Shown: positions 28,513-37,972, numbered from the stretch's first letter. The stretch is DNA of 64,000 bases from Pectobacterium araliae (GCF_037076465.1 NZ_AP028908.1:1364001-1428000), one strand, 5' to 3'. Made by a program: numbers and translations. The notes: generated by a model from the letters alone, not told the origin.

Positions 28513-29652
28513 ATGTTTGAATATGAAGTCTTGCGTTTTATCTGGTGGCTGTTGATCGGTATTTTGCTGATTGGCTTCGCTATCACTGATGGTTTTGACA
28601 TGGGTGTGGGCATCCTGGTGCGTCTGATGGGGCGTGGGGATACCGAACGTCGCGTCATGATTAACAGCATTGCACCACACTGGGACGGTAACCAGGTCTG
28701 GCTGATCACTGCAGGTGGCGCGTTGTTTGCTGCCTGGCCGATGGTTTATGCCGCTGCGTTCTCTGGTTTCTACATTGCCATGATTCTGGTACTGGCATCG
28801 CTGTTCTTCCGTCCTGTCGGCTTCGATTACCGTTCAAAAATCGAAGACCCGCGCTGGCGTGGCATGTGGGACTGGGGCATCTTTATTGGTAGCTTCGTTC
28901 CACCGGTTGTCATTGGTGTGGCGTTTGGCAACCTGTTGCAGGGGGTACCGTTCCACGTTGATGAGTATCTGCGTCTGTACTACACCGGAAACTTCTTCCA
29001 ACTGCTGAACCCGTTTGGTTTGCTGGCTGGCGTGGTGAGTCTGACGATGATCCTGACTCAGGGTGCAACCTACCTGATGATGAGGACCTCGGGCGATTTG
29101 CACGTACGTTCCAAATCTGCCGCGCAGATCTCCGCGCTGGTGATGATGGTGACGTTTGCTCTGGCTGGTGTATGGGTGATTTATGGTATTGATGGTTATG
29201 TGGTGACGTCGACGATTAACGCTGCGGCTGAGTCTAACCCATTGCGTAAAGAAGTCGTTCAGCAAGCGGGCGCTTGGCTAGTCAACTTCAATAACCATCC
29301 TGTGCTGTGGGTTATTCCTGTGATGGGCGTAGTGTTGCCGGTGCTGACTACCCTTATGGCGCGGGCAGAGAAAGGGGCATGGGCATTTTTGTTCTCTTCC
29401 CTGACTATTGCCTGTGTAATTCTGACCGCTGGGATCGCCATGTTCCCATTCATTATGCCGTCAGTCACCGTGCCTAACGTCAGCTTGACGGTATGGGATG
29501 CGACATCGAGCCTGCTGACGTTGAAAGTGATGACCGTGGTTGCGATTATTTTCGTTCCCATCGTGCTTTCTTATACGGCATGGTGCTACTACAAGATGTT
29601 CGGTCGCATTACCAAAGAGCAGATTGAGCAAAACACTCACTCTTTGTACTAA
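28513..29652 (+). CDS. cydB: Cytochrome bd-I ubiquinol oxidase subunit II
   Basis: A 379-residue subunit (same length as E. coli CydB) with about eight or nine membrane helices that pairs with CydA. The N-terminal FIWWLLIGILLIGFAITDGF, with the conserved acidic residues DGFDMGVG, and the motif HWDGNQVWLITAGGALFAAW are diagnostic. It lies 13 bases after cydA and 16 bases before the small subunit gene cydX. Confidence 0.98.
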   Translation: MFEYEVLRFIWWLLIGILLIGFAITDGFDMGVGILVRLMGRGDTERRVMINSIAPHWDGNQVWLITAGGALFAAWPMVYAAAFSGFYIAMILVLASLFFRPVGFDYRSKIEDPRWRGMWDWGIFIGSFVPPVVIGVAFGNLLQGVPFHVDEYLRLYYTGNFFQLLNPFGLLAGVVSLTMILTQGATYLMMRTSGDLHVRSKSAAQISALVMMVTFALAGVWVIYGIDGYVVTSTINAAAESNPLRKEVVQQAGAWLVNFNNHPVLWVIPVMGVVLPVLTTLMARAEKGAWAFLFSSLTIACVILTAGIAMFPFIMPSVTVPNVSLTVWDATSSLLTLKVMTVVAIIFVPIVLSYTAWCYYKMFGRITKEQIEQNTHSLY

Positions 29653-29668
29653 GTAAGGAGCTTAATTT

Positions 29669-29785
29669 ATGTGGTATTTTGCCTGGATACTCGGAACGCT
29701 TCTTGCTTGCTCACTGGGGATCATCACTGCCCTGGCTATTGAGCAGAGTGAGGCAAGTAAAGCGGCTGAAGACGATAAGCAATGA
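29669..29785 (+). CDS. cydX: Cytochrome bd-I small subunit CydX
   Basis: A 38-residue single-helix protein, MWYFAWILGTLLACSLGII then a charged tail ending DDKQ. CydX stabilises the heme groups of CydAB. The MWYFxWxLG start is characteristic of the family. It has an aaggag ribosome site, follows cydB by 16 bases and overlaps ybgE by four bases (ATGA). Confidence 0.95.
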   Translation: MWYFAWILGTLLACSLGIITALAIEQSEASKAAEDDKQ

Positions 29786-30075
29786 ATGATCGGGTCGATA
29801 AACTCTATCGCCTGATGGATAAGAGCCCGTTACGGGCTCTTTCCCTTATCATGGCGTTGCTACTGGCTGGCTGTGTATTCTGGGATCCGACGCGCTTTGC
29901 TGCGCGGACCAGCGAACTCGCCGTTTGGCAAGGGCTGCTGTTGATTTGGGCCGTTTGTGCTGGTGTTGTTCATGGGGTGGGTTTCCGTCCACATCGCCTG
30001 CTCTGGCGCGTGTTTTTCGCACCACTTCCCGCCTTTGTGATCCTGTGCGCAGGATTGTACTATTTCTTCGGTTAA
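29782..30075 (+). CDS. ybgE: YbgE, cyd operon membrane protein
   Basis: A 97-residue inner-membrane protein, the usual length for YbgE, with about three hydrophobic helices (ALSLIMALLLAGCVFW, GLLLIWAVCAGVVHGVG and the C-terminal PLPAFVILCAGLYYFF). It is encoded in cyd operons throughout enterobacteria and starts within the cydX stop (ATGA). Its function is unknown. Confidence 0.93.
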   Translation: MNDRVDKLYRLMDKSPLRALSLIMALLLAGCVFWDPTRFAARTSELAVWQGLLLIWAVCAGVVHGVGFRPHRLLWRVFFAPLPAFVILCAGLYYFFG

Positions 30076-30097
30076 AATAGTCTCCTATTCCATTTAG

Positions 30098-30121
30098 TTA
30101 TGGGTTGCTTGCGACCCATAA
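30098..30121. terminator. Hairpin after ybgE
   Basis: An 8-bp stem ttatgggt with acccataa and an 8-base loop is followed by attattttcttt. It probably separates the cyd and tol-pal units. Confidence 0.55.
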
Positions 30122-30208
30122 TTATTTTCTTTCCGCTGTCACAATCCATTCCAAACCTCATTTCTCTTGCGTATAGTAGCGAGGTTTAATGCATTACTGG
30201 GATGTAGA

Positions 30209-30613
30209 GTGAGTAATTCGTTGTTTCACTGGCCAGTTCGAGTCTACTTTGAAGACACTGATGCAGGTGGCGTTGTCTACCATGCACGCTATGTTGCCTT
30301 TTATGAAAGGGCAAGAACCGAAGCGTTGCGGGAACGTAACTTTCACCAGCAAGCCTTGCTAAGTGAGCATGTCGCATTTGTTGTTCGTCGGATGACGGTG
30401 GAGTACCTTGCTCCTGCGCGCCTCGATGACATGCTGGAAGTGCAGAGCGAGATTATATCGCTGCGTGGTGCTTCTCTGACTTTTGCACAGCGTATTCTCA
30501 ATGCTCAGGGCACCCTGCTAAGCCATGCTGAAGTTTTGATCGCATGCATCGATCCACATCAAATGAAGCCAATTGCGCTTCCTAAGTCTATTGTCGCGGA
30601 GTTCAAGCAGTGA
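30209..30613 (+). CDS. ybgC: Acyl-CoA thioesterase YbgC
   Basis: A 134-residue hotdog-fold thioesterase (same length as E. coli YbgC), first gene of the tol-pal cluster. The active-site motif [16 protein letters not shown] contains the catalytic Asp, as in 4-hydroxybenzoyl-CoA thioesterase relatives. I chose GTG at 30209 from the E. coli length and the [12 protein letters not shown] start; a longer frame from 30167 adds unrelated residues. A -10 like TATAGT at 30172-30177 may be its promoter. It overlaps tolQ. Confidence 0.94.
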   Translation: MSNSLFHWPVRVYFEDTDAGGVVYHARYVAFYERARTEALRERNFHQQALLSEHVAFVVRRMTVEYLAPARLDDMLEVQSEIISLRGASLTFAQRILNAQGTLLSHAEVLIACIDPHQMKPIALPKSIVAEFKQ

Positions 30614-31296
30614 CTGACATGAACGTTTTTGATTTGTTCCTGAAGGCAAGCCTTCTGGTCAAACTAATCATGCTGATTTTAATCTGTTTTTCTATCGCTT
30701 CCTGGGCGATCATTATTCAACGTACCCGAATTTTGAATACGGCGACGCGTGAGGCTGAGGCGTTCGAGGACAAATTTTGGTCGGGTATCGAACTGTCGCG
30801 TCTTTATCAGGAAAGTCAAAGCCGTCGCGATAGTCTGACGGGCACTGAACAAATCTTCCATTCAGGTTTCAAAGAATTTGCACGGTTGCATCGTGCTAAC
30901 AGCCATGCGCCGGAAGCGGTGGTAGAAGGTGCATCCCGTGCGATGCGTATTTCAATGAATCGTGAGTTGGAAGCGATGGAAACGCACATTCCCTTCTTGG
31001 GTACCGTGGGGTCTATCAGCCCGTATATCGGCCTGTTCGGTACCGTCTGGGGGATTATGCACGCTTTCATCGCGCTCGGTGCCGTGAAGCAGGCAACCTT
31101 ACAAATGGTTGCGCCTGGTATTGCCGAAGCCTTGATTGCTACAGCAATCGGTCTGTTTGCAGCGATTCCTGCGGTTATGGCGTATAACCGCCTTAGCCTG
31201 CGGGTGGGTAAACTGGAGCAGAACTACGACAACTTTACGGAAGAGTTCATCGCGATCCTGCACCGTCAGGCATTCTCCAGCGACAACAGCAAGTAA
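30610..31296 (+). CDS. tolQ: Tol-Pal system protein TolQ
   Basis: A 228-residue inner-membrane protein of the TolQ/ExbB/MotA family with three membrane helices, at about residues 17-37, 135-160 and 170-195. With TolR it uses the proton gradient to energise TolA. The conserved [19 protein letters not shown] segment is present. The GTG start overlaps the ybgC stop (GTGA), which suggests coupled translation. Confidence 0.97.
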   Translation: MTDMNVFDLFLKASLLVKLIMLILICFSIASWAIIIQRTRILNTATREAEAFEDKFWSGIELSRLYQESQSRRDSLTGTEQIFHSGFKEFARLHRANSHAPEAVVEGASRAMRISMNRELEAMETHIPFLGTVGSISPYIGLFGTVWGIMHAFIALGAVKQATLQMVAPGIAEALIATAIGLFAAIPAVMAYNRLSLRVGKLEQNYDNFTEEFIAILHRQAFSSDNSK

Positions 31297-31308
31297 TCAG
31301 GGGGGATC

Positions 31309-31734
31309 ATGGCACGAGTACGCAGAGGTCGTCGTGAGCTGAAATCCGAGATCAACATTGTTCCGCTATTGGACGTGCTGTTGGTGCTGTTGCTGATTTT
31401 TATGGCGACAGCGCCGATTATTACGCAGAGCGTTGAGGTGGATCTCCCGGATGCGACCGACTCAAAAACGGTCTCCAGCAACGATAATCCGCCCGTGATC
31501 GTAGAGGTCTCAGGCGTAGGGCAATATAGCCTGGTTGTTGAGCAAAACCGTATGGAACAGCTTCCGGCAGAGCAGGTGGTTGCTGAAGCGCAATCACGAC
31601 TGGCCACCAACCCCAAGACGGTCTTTTTGATTGGTGGTGCGAAGGATGTTCCTTATGATGAGATCATTAAAGCGTTGAATTTGTTGCATCAGGCTGGCGT
31701 AAAGTCCGTTGGTTTGATGACGCAACCAATTTGA
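31309..31734 (+). CDS. tolR: Tol-Pal system protein TolR
   Basis: A 141-residue protein (E. coli 142 aa) with one membrane helix and a periplasmic domain. The helix carries the essential proton-conducting Asp22 in INIVPLLDVLLVLLLIFM. It forms the TolQR motor that drives TolA. The gene lies 12 bases after tolQ with a strong aggggggat ribosome site and 64 bases before tolA. Confidence 0.97.
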   Translation: MARVRRGRRELKSEINIVPLLDVLLVLLLIFMATAPIITQSVEVDLPDATDSKTVSSNDNPPVIVEVSGVGQYSLVVEQNRMEQLPAEQVVAEAQSRLATNPKTVFLIGGAKDVPYDEIIKALNLLHQAGVKSVGLMTQPI

Positions 31735-31798
31735 ATGAGCGCATCACGGTAATGATCGTTAAGCCTATTTCTGGCAACACTGTTTTTGGGAATCGCTT

Positions 31799-32974
31799 GT
31801 GCTAAAGGCAAACGAACAAAACGATAAGCTGAAACGCGCCGTTATTATCTCGGCTGTTCTGCACATCATACTGGTTGCTTTGCTGCTCTGGAGTTCGTCG
31901 ACGCAAACGATGGATGCCAGCGGAGGCGGTGGAGGCTCGTCAATTGATGCAGTGATGGTCGATCCGAGCGCGGTGGTAGAGCAGTACAACCGCCAACAGC
32001 AGCAACAGACCGATGCGAAACGTTCTGAACAGCAGCGTCAAAAGCAGGCTGAGCGGCAGGCTGAAGAGCTTCAGCAGAAGCAAGCCGCCGAACAGCAGCG
32101 GTTGAAAGAGCTGGAAAAAGAGCGTCTGCAAGCGCAGGAAGAAGCGAAAAAGCAGGCTCAGGAACAGGCTGAACAGCGTAAGCAGTCTGAAGCGGCGGCT
32201 CAGCAGGCAAAAGAACAGCAGAAGCAGGCAGAAGCTGCTGCGGCAAAAGCGAAGGCTGAAGCTGAACAGCAGGCGAAAGCGGCAGCAGACGCGAAGAAGA
32301 AAGCAGAAGACGAAGTGAAGAAACAAGCCGCTGCGGCCGCTGCTGCTAAGAAACAGGCGGAAGAAGAGGCTAAAGAAAAGGCCGCTGAGGCTGCCAAGCA
32401 AAAAGCAGCAGAAACCGCGAAAGCAGAAGCGGCCAAGGCTGCCGCAGAGGCGGAACAAGCGAAACAAAAAGCAGCCGCTGAAGCAGCAAAACAAAAAGCT
32501 GACGCTGATGCAGCGAAAAAGGCTGAAGCCGCTGCGGCGGCTAAAAAAGCGGCTGATGATAAAAAGAAAGCGGCAGCAGAGGCTGCTAAGCAGGAAAGCA
32601 CCGTTGATGATTTGCTGGGCGGGTTGGCCTCATCGAAAAATGCGCCGAAGTCTGGCGGTGGCGCACCTGCGGGTGCGGGCAACAATAAGAAGAGCGGTGC
32701 ATCAGGTGCGGCGCTTGATAGTTATGGTGGTCAGGTTCGTTCAGCCATTCAAAGTAAGTTTTATGATTGGCAACTCTACAAAGGACGTACCTGTACATTA
32801 CGGATTAAGCTGGCACCAGATGGTCTGCTGATTGATGTCACGGCTGAAGGTGGCGATCCGGCGTTATGCCAGGCCGCTATTGCGGCGGCCAAGCAGGCCA
32901 AAATACCGAAGCCACCGAGTACGGATGTTTATGAGGCTTTCAAAAATGCGCCAATAGACTTTAAACCGCAGTAA
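31799..32974 (+). CDS. tolA: Tol-Pal system protein TolA
   Basis: A 391-residue three-domain protein (E. coli 421 aa). Domain I is a single membrane helix at about residues 14-34, containing the conserved SAVLHIIL segment that meets TolQR. Domain II, about residues 50-285, is a long Ala/Lys/Glu/Gln-rich helix spanning the periplasm; its low complexity also produces long artefactual frames on the opposite strand. Domain III (from about residue 310) ends TCTLRIKLAPDGLLIDVTAEG and binds TolB, Pal and CpoB. The GTG start is inferred from the LKANEQNDKLKRA N-terminus. The shorter domain II is normal variation. Confidence 0.97.
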   Translation: MLKANEQNDKLKRAVIISAVLHIILVALLLWSSSTQTMDASGGGGGSSIDAVMVDPSAVVEQYNRQQQQQTDAKRSEQQRQKQAERQAEELQQKQAAEQQRLKELEKERLQAQEEAKKQAQEQAEQRKQSEAAAQQAKEQQKQAEAAAAKAKAEAEQQAKAAADAKKKAEDEVKKQAAAAAAAKKQAEEEAKEKAAEAAKQKAAETAKAEAAKAAAEAEQAKQKAAAEAAKQKADADAAKKAEAAAAAKKAADDKKKAAAEAAKQESTVDDLLGGLASSKNAPKSGGGAPAGAGNNKKSGASGAALDSYGGQVRSAIQSKFYDWQLYKGRTCTLRIKLAPDGLLIDVTAEGGDPALCQAAIAAAKQAKIPKPPSTDVYEAFKNAPIDFKPQ

Positions 32975-33112
32975 CCGGGCTGTTTACCCAATAGATTTAA
33001 GATTATTACGATGGTAAATAAACCAGGTTATGTTGTTTTGTTGACATTGGTTTGTTTTTGTTAAAATTCTGCTAATTTATCGTAGACTTCGCGTCTGGAT
33101 AAGGGAGATGAG

Positions 33113-34405
33113 ATGAAGCAAGTACTGAAAGTTGCAGTAAGCTTTTTAATGCTGTGGGCAGCGGTGCTGCACGCGGAAGTACGTATAGAGATTACCCAAG
33201 GGGTAGACTCTGCGCGTCCTATTGGTGTGGTTCCATTCCAATGGGCCGGGCCGGGCGCTGCGCCTGAAGACGTAGGCGGTATCGTCGGTGCTGATTTGCG
33301 TAACAGCGGTAAATTCAACCCGATCGACGCAAACCGTATGCCACAGCAGCCTGCAACGGCCTCTGAAGTGACGCCTGCTGCATGGACGGCGTTGGGCATT
33401 GATGCGGTAGTTGTTGGCCAGGTTCAGCCGAGTGCCGATGGCAGCTACCTGGTTTCTTACCAGCTTGTCGATACGTCAGGTAACCCAGGGAACGTACTGG
33501 CGCAGAACCAGTTCAAGGTGACCAAACAGTGGCTGCGCTATGCTGCGCACACGGCCAGTGATGAAGTGTTTGAAAAACTGAGTGGTATCAAAGGGGCGTT
33601 CCGTACCCGTATTGCTTACGTCGTTCAGACTAACGGCGGTCAGTTCCCTTATGAACTGCGCGTTGCTGACTATGACGGCTACAACCAATTCGTTGTTCAT
33701 CGTTCACCACAACCGCTGATGTCTCCGGCCTGGTCCGCAGACGGTAGCAAACTCGCCTATGTAACGTTTGAAAGCGGCCGTTCTGCGCTGGTTATCCAAA
33801 CGTTGGCAAATGGTGCGATCCGTCAAGTTGCTTCCTTCCCACGTCACAACGGTGCACCCTCTTTCTCTCCTGATGGCAGCAAGCTGGCGTTTGCTCTGTC
33901 TAAGAGTGGTAGCCTGAATCTGTATGTAATGAATCTGGGATCGGGGCAAATCAGCCAGGTGACTGATGGTCGCAGCAATAACACGGAACCGACCTGGTTC
34001 CCAGATAGCCAAACCTTGGCCTATACTTCAGACCAAGCTGGCCGTCCTCAGGTTTACAAGGTTAATGCTAACGGCGGAGCACCACAACGCCTGACCTGGG
34101 AAGGTTCTCAGAATCAGGATTCCGATGTGAGCGCCGACGGGAAATTTTTGGTAACGGTGAGCTCGAATGGTGGGGCTCAGCATATTTCCAAACTGGATCT
34201 GGTAACGGGTGCCGTACAAGTATTAACGGACACGTTCCTGGACGAAACGCCAAGTATCGCACCGAATGGCACGATGGTGATCTACAGTTCCAAACAAGGG
34301 CTGGGTTCAGTGCTACAGCTGGTTTCGACCGATGGCCGTTTCAAAGCGCGTCTTCCGGCTACTGATGGACAGGTTAAATTCCCTGCCTGGTCGCCGTATC
34401 TATAA
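33113..34405 (+). CDS. tolB: Tol-Pal system beta-propeller protein TolB
   Basis: A 430-residue periplasmic protein (same length as E. coli TolB). The signal peptide [21 protein letters not shown] is followed by mature EVRIEITQG, the segment that binds TolA. An N-terminal domain is followed by a six-bladed propeller with repeated [23 protein letters not shown] motifs, which binds Pal. A TTGACA at 33041-33046 in the 138-base gap may belong to an internal promoter. The gene lies 40 bases upstream of pal. Confidence 0.97.
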   Translation: MKQVLKVAVSFLMLWAAVLHAEVRIEITQGVDSARPIGVVPFQWAGPGAAPEDVGGIVGADLRNSGKFNPIDANRMPQQPATASEVTPAAWTALGIDAVVVGQVQPSADGSYLVSYQLVDTSGNPGNVLAQNQFKVTKQWLRYAAHTASDEVFEKLSGIKGAFRTRIAYVVQTNGGQFPYELRVADYDGYNQFVVHRSPQPLMSPAWSADGSKLAYVTFESGRSALVIQTLANGAIRQVASFPRHNGAPSFSPDGSKLAFALSKSGSLNLYVMNLGSGQISQVTDGRSNNTEPTWFPDSQTLAYTSDQAGRPQVYKVNANGGAPQRLTWEGSQNQDSDVSADGKFLVTVSSNGGAQHISKLDLVTGAVQVLTDTFLDETPSIAPNGTMVIYSSKQGLGSVLQLVSTDGRFKARLPATDGQVKFPAWSPYL

Positions 34406-34445
34406 GTACAGATATGTACAATAAACTCGTCAAAGGACATAAGAA

Positions 34446-34955
34446 ATGCAATTCAATAAAGTGCTGAAAGGCCTGATGTTGGCTCTGCCGGTACTGGCAG
34501 TGGCCGCTTGTAGCTCTAACAAGAATGCGGACAATGACCAATCTTCCATGGGTGCGGGCAACAACGGCATGATGGACGGCGGCAATACGTCTTCTTCTGA
34601 GCAAGCTCGTTTGCAGATGCAAGAATTACAGCGCAACAACATCGTTTACTTCGGTCTGGACAAGTACGATGTGAGCTCTGAATTCGCTCAGATGCTGGAC
34701 GCACACGCTGCATTCCTGCGTAGCAACCCGTCTTACAAAGTGACTATCGAAGGTCACGCGGACGAACGCGGTACGCCAGAATACAACATCGCTCTGGGTG
34801 AACGTCGTGCCAACGCGGTACAAATGTACCTGCAAGGTAAAGGCGTTTCTTCCGATCAGATCTCTATCGTTTCTTACGGTAAAGAGAAACCAGCAGTTCT
34901 CGGTCATGACGAAGCGGCCTATGCCAAAAACCGTCGTGCCGTTCTGGTATATTAA
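34446..34955 (+). CDS. pal: Peptidoglycan-associated lipoprotein Pal
   Basis: A 169-residue outer-membrane lipoprotein. The lipobox LAVAAC places the acylated Cys at residue 22. The C-terminal OmpA-like domain (about 65-169) has the peptidoglycan-binding motif [20 protein letters not shown]. It anchors the outer membrane to peptidoglycan and is the outer-membrane endpoint of the TolQRAB system. It is nine bases upstream of cpoB. Confidence 0.98.
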   Translation: MQFNKVLKGLMLALPVLAVAACSSNKNADNDQSSMGAGNNGMMDGGNTSSSEQARLQMQELQRNNIVYFGLDKYDVSSEFAQMLDAHAAFLRSNPSYKVTIEGHADERGTPEYNIALGERRANAVQMYLQGKGVSSDQISIVSYGKEKPAVLGHDEAAYAKNRRAVLVY

Positions 34956-34964
34956 GAGAATCGC

Positions 34965-35741
34965 ATGAGCAGTAACTTCAGACGTCACCTGTTGGGTCTG
35001 TCGTTGCTGGTTGGCGTAGCGGTCCCTTGGGCCGCTACTGCCCAAGCGCCAATCAGTAATGTCGGCTCAGGCTCGGTCGAAGATCGTGTCACTCAATTGG
35101 AGCGTATTTCTAACGCTCACAGTCAGCTTTTAACGCAACTTCAACAGCAGATCTCTGATAATCAGCGAGACATAGATAGCCTTCGCGGGCAGATCCAAGA
35201 AAGTCAGTATCAGTTGAATCAGATCGTTGAACGGCAAAAACAGATTTATCAGCAGATTGATGGATTAAGTTCGCAATCATCTTCTACTCCGGCGACAGGC
35301 GGCACGGCTGCCGTTGCTGCGGGTACTGATACTGGTGCAGCCAACGCGGCTGCACCAGCCAGTACGGGTGATGCGAATAGTGACTACAATGCCGCCGCCG
35401 CGCTCGTGCTGGAGAAAAAACAGTACGATCAGGCTATCAGCGCATTTCAGGCATTTGTCAAAAAGTATCCTGACTCAACGTATCAACCCAATGCCAACTA
35501 TTGGCTTGGTCAGTTGAATTACAACAAGGGGAAAAAGGACGATGCTGCGTACTATTTCGCCAATGTTGTTAAAAATTATCCCAAGTCACCAAAAAGTTCC
35601 GAGGCGTTGCTGAAGGTTGGGGTGATCATGCAGGAAAAAGGCCAAGCGGATAAAGCTAAAGCCGTTTACCAGCAAGTTGTAAAAATGTACCCCAATACGG
35701 AAAGTGCAAAGCAGGCGCAAAAGCGTTTAGCGGGATCGTAA
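34965..35741 (+). CDS. cpoB: Cell division coordinator CpoB
   Basis: A 258-residue periplasmic protein (also called YbgF). The signal peptide runs MSSNFRRHLLGLSLLVGVAV to about residue 26. A coiled coil (about 37-100, rich in Gln and Leu heptads) mediates trimerisation. An Ala/Thr/Gly-rich linker (about 105-140) leads to a TPR domain (about 140-255). In E. coli it links PBP1B activity with Tol-driven outer-membrane constriction. It is the last gene of the tol-pal operon. Confidence 0.96.
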   Translation: MSSNFRRHLLGLSLLVGVAVPWAATAQAPISNVGSGSVEDRVTQLERISNAHSQLLTQLQQQISDNQRDIDSLRGQIQESQYQLNQIVERQKQIYQQIDGLSSQSSSTPATGGTAAVAAGTDTGAANAAAPASTGDANSDYNAAAALVLEKKQYDQAISAFQAFVKKYPDSTYQPNANYWLGQLNYNKGKKDDAAYYFANVVKNYPKSPKSSEALLKVGVIMQEKGQADKAKAVYQQVVKMYPNTESAKQAQKRLAGS

Positions 35742-35916
35742 TACCGTATTAATTGGCACAAAAATTGCCCATTATGAGTGGTTTTTGTGCCTAAACGTCT
35801 TAAGAGTAAGCAATCAAACAGTTTTTTAAGAAAATAGGTTGCGCTGAAAATTTAAATCAGTAATATGTGCCGCCGTTGCCAAGGCAAACAGCGAAACGCT
35901 AAAGCAGCATGAAATT

Positions 35917-35992
35917 GGGTCGTTAGCTCAGTCGGTAGAGCAGTTGACTTTTAATCAATTGGTCGCAGGTTCGAATCCTGCACGACCCACCA
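35917..35992 (+). tRNA. tRNA-Lys(UUU)
   Basis: A 76-base cloverleaf with acceptor stem gggtcgt/acgaccc, anticodon loop cttttaa (anticodon TTT), T arm caggttcgaatcctg and encoded CCA. The region between tol-pal and nadA carries a Lys/Val tRNA cluster in E. coli. Confidence 0.98.
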
Positions 35993-36037
35993 ATTTCAAG
36001 AGAAGTGTCAGTAAACATCAAACAAGTTCCGCATTGC

Positions 36038-36113
36038 GGGTCGTTAGCTCAGTCGGTAGAGCAGTTGACTTTTAATCAATTGGTCGCAGGTTCGAATCCT
36101 GCACGACCCACCA
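36038..36113 (+). tRNA. tRNA-Lys(UUU), second copy
   Basis: Identical over all 76 bases to the tRNA gene at 35917-35992 and separated from it by a 45-base spacer. The two are probably processed from one transcript. Confidence 0.98.
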
Positions 36114-36194
36114 CTTCGGCAGCAGATTTCCTTCCTCGAATAAATTCATTTTAAATTATATATCGCACGTATCGTGTAGGTGAGAACCTGCGCT

Positions 36195-36273
36195 CAGGTT
36201 CGAGCCGAGCGAAGCGAGACAGCAACGCGCTAGCGTTGACCCCGGAGGCCGAGTCATCCTGCACGACCCACCA
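36195..36273 (+). pseudogene. Damaged third tRNA-Lys copy (3-prime end)
   Basis: The 18 bases at 36256-36273 equal the last 18 bases of the two intact tRNA-Lys genes, including CCA, and caggttcga at 36195-36203 equals the preceding T-arm bases. A 52-base insert at 36204-36255 separates them. The insert is bounded by the hexamer gccgag at both ends (36204-36209 and 36248-36253) and contains the stem caacgc-gcta-gcgttg. The 5-prime half of the tRNA is missing. Sequences following this copy (ttccttcctc) also resemble those after the second intact tRNA, supporting an old duplication. Confidence 0.7.
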
Positions 36274-36414
36274 TTCAGTAGTAGAATTCCTTCCTCAAAG
36301 AAACTCACGTTATGGCCAGCGCACAAACTGTGTTGATAAGATAAAACCCATTATCATTCCCTGCTCGTTAAGGCCTTGCGATATATTTAATGCCGATTGT
36401 TTACGCATCGAGAT

Positions 36415-36460
36415 ACAGGGGGTGACCACGGGGGTGAGTCGTCCCTGTGGTCACCCCTGT
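36415..36460. other. 14-bp hairpin downstream of tRNA cluster
   Basis: The left arm acagggggtgaccac and the right arm gtggtcacccctgt pair with a single bulged G around a GC-rich 17-base loop. It may end the tRNA transcript. There is no T run. The remaining sequence up to 36627 shows no gene. Confidence 0.6.
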
Positions 36461-36627
36461 GTTTCCCCTAATAACGGGCTTAAGTGACCAGTATTATTGC
36501 GGTATATTAGTTTTTTTCCCTCTCTATGGACGATATAACCCGTCAGGAACTGTTTTCTAATCCTATCGAGCAGGGGGATGGAGTCATTGCCACAGGGAAG
36601 CGCGTGTAGCCCTGTTTAGGAAGATAT

Positions 36628-37344
36628 ATGATTGGTCCGTTGATTAATGGTGCCGCTATCTTGATTGGTAGTGGTCTGGGCATTGCCTTACGCCGCTTTA
36701 TTCCCCAACGCTTGCAGGATGGCCTGCCTCCGGCGTTTGCGATGGTATCGATTGCAATGGGTATTACGCTGGTTGTTAAAGTTCAGCAACTACCGGCGGT
36801 GGCGCTGGCTATCGTGATTGGTGTTGCGTTAGGAGAACTACTACGCATGGAGTCCGCCGTGCAGCGGGCGGGCACGATGATTCAAAAAGGATTAAACCGC
36901 GTTGTGCCTGCACAGGAGCACCGCTTGCCGCAGGATGTGTATACTCAAAATTTTACCGCATTAATCGTCTTGTTTTGCGCCAGTGGTACAGGCGTGGTTG
37001 GGGCGTTGACGGAAGGGTTAACGGGGGATTATCAACTGCTGATTATCAAATCTGCGTTGGATATTTTCACCGCACTGATTTTTTCCATCACGCTTGGCTT
37101 TGCTGTGATGTCAATTGCGATACCGCAGATGATTGTGCAGACGCTGTTGTTCTTCTCCGCCAAATTGATTATGCCTTTTATGACAGACATCACGATGGGT
37201 GACTTTTCTGCCTGTGGTGGGATTATCATGATTGCCGTTGGGCTGCGGATTGCGCAGATCAAATCATTTGCGGTGGTTAATTTTCTTCCCGCTTTGGTTT
37301 TGATTATTCCGATTTCTCTCTATTGGCACCGTCTCTTTGCCTAA
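36628..37344 (+). CDS. DUF554 family inner-membrane protein
   Basis: A 238-residue hydrophobic protein of the DUF554 (YqgA/YdfK-like) family with about six to seven membrane helices. Typical features are the N-terminal MIGPLINGAAILIGSGLG and the central LFCASGTGVVGALTEGLTG. A ribosome site (aggaag) precedes the ATG. Its function is not established. It stands alone, convergent with the next gene across a 14-base gap. Confidence 0.85.
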   Translation: MIGPLINGAAILIGSGLGIALRRFIPQRLQDGLPPAFAMVSIAMGITLVVKVQQLPAVALAIVIGVALGELLRMESAVQRAGTMIQKGLNRVVPAQEHRLPQDVYTQNFTALIVLFCASGTGVVGALTEGLTGDYQLLIIKSALDIFTALIFSITLGFAVMSIAIPQMIVQTLLFFSAKLIMPFMTDITMGDFSACGGIIMIAVGLRIAQIKSFAVVNFLPALVLIIPISLYWHRLFA

Positions 37345-37358
37345 AACACAATGTCTGG

Positions 37359-37757
37359 TTAGCGGCTGACGATCGAGGGTATGTCGCCGCTAAAGATCTG
37401 TATTACTTCTTGGTCAGTAAGCGGCACATTTTTGCTACATACATAAATATGCTTTCCTTGTGGGCTGATGCTCTTGGCTAGTTCTATGTAGCTGGCAAAT
37501 TCTACTTGGCTATGCCCACCTTCATTCATCTCCATGGCATGGATGATGACGTTGTGCGAAGAGAACAGGTTAAACAGTCGTTTGCCTACCACCTTGCGCG
37601 TGAGTTGATCCAATAACTTCATTGCAGGAATCATCTGTCCGAGCAGTAGGCGTGCGGTGGTAAAAGGTATTTCTGATTGCTCAGTCACCTCTTTTTTAGT
37701 GTCCACGTTTCTAACCATCAGTGTATCGCGATATATTCTGATATAGAGGCTGGCCAT
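37359..37757 (-). CDS. YjaA-like small cytoplasmic protein
   Basis: A 132-residue soluble protein with no signal peptide or membrane helix. The N-terminus SLYIRIYRDTLMVRNVDTKK and the central HAMEMNEGGHSQVE resemble, from memory, E. coli YjaA, a small stress-induced protein of unknown function; no catalytic motif is visible. The ATG has aaggagagaa upstream. It is divergent from nadA across 215 bases and convergent with the DUF554 gene. The family assignment is tentative. Confidence 0.6.
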   Translation of the reverse strand: MASLYIRIYRDTLMVRNVDTKKEVTEQSEIPFTTARLLLGQMIPAMKLLDQLTRKVVGKRLFNLFSSHNVIIHAMEMNEGGHSQVEFASYIELAKSISPQGKHIYVCSKNVPLTDQEVIQIFSGDIPSIVSR

Positions 37758-37972
37758 GCCATTTCTCTCCTTGTCTCTCTTCTACGGATAACGATTTTCG
37801 TGCATTTCATCTCATCATTTTAAGCATAATAAACAAGATGGTGCGTATTTTGGAAAAAATACCGCGACTTTAGGGCGGATTTTCGGTATTTTGTTTAGGA
37901 TAAAAAACTTCGATGCTGATGCTAAATCAGTATCCGGTGTTGCAACCCGAGTTGTCATCGTGGAAATCCATA

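Noticed and set aside
31866..32685. Long minus-strand open frames opposite tolA
   Set aside because: They are shadows of the Ala/Lys/Glu-rich repeat of TolA domain II; the translations are low-complexity Leu/Phe/Ser or Ala/Ser runs with no start signals.
36236..36487. 83-codon frame across the tRNA remnant region
   Set aside because: It spans the tRNA 3-prime fragment and a GC-rich hairpin and has no ribosome site or protein resemblance.
37892..37909. Possible NadR box upstream of nadA
   Set aside because: TGTTTA is present but the second half-site at the required six-base spacing is aaaact rather than TAAACA, too weak to call.
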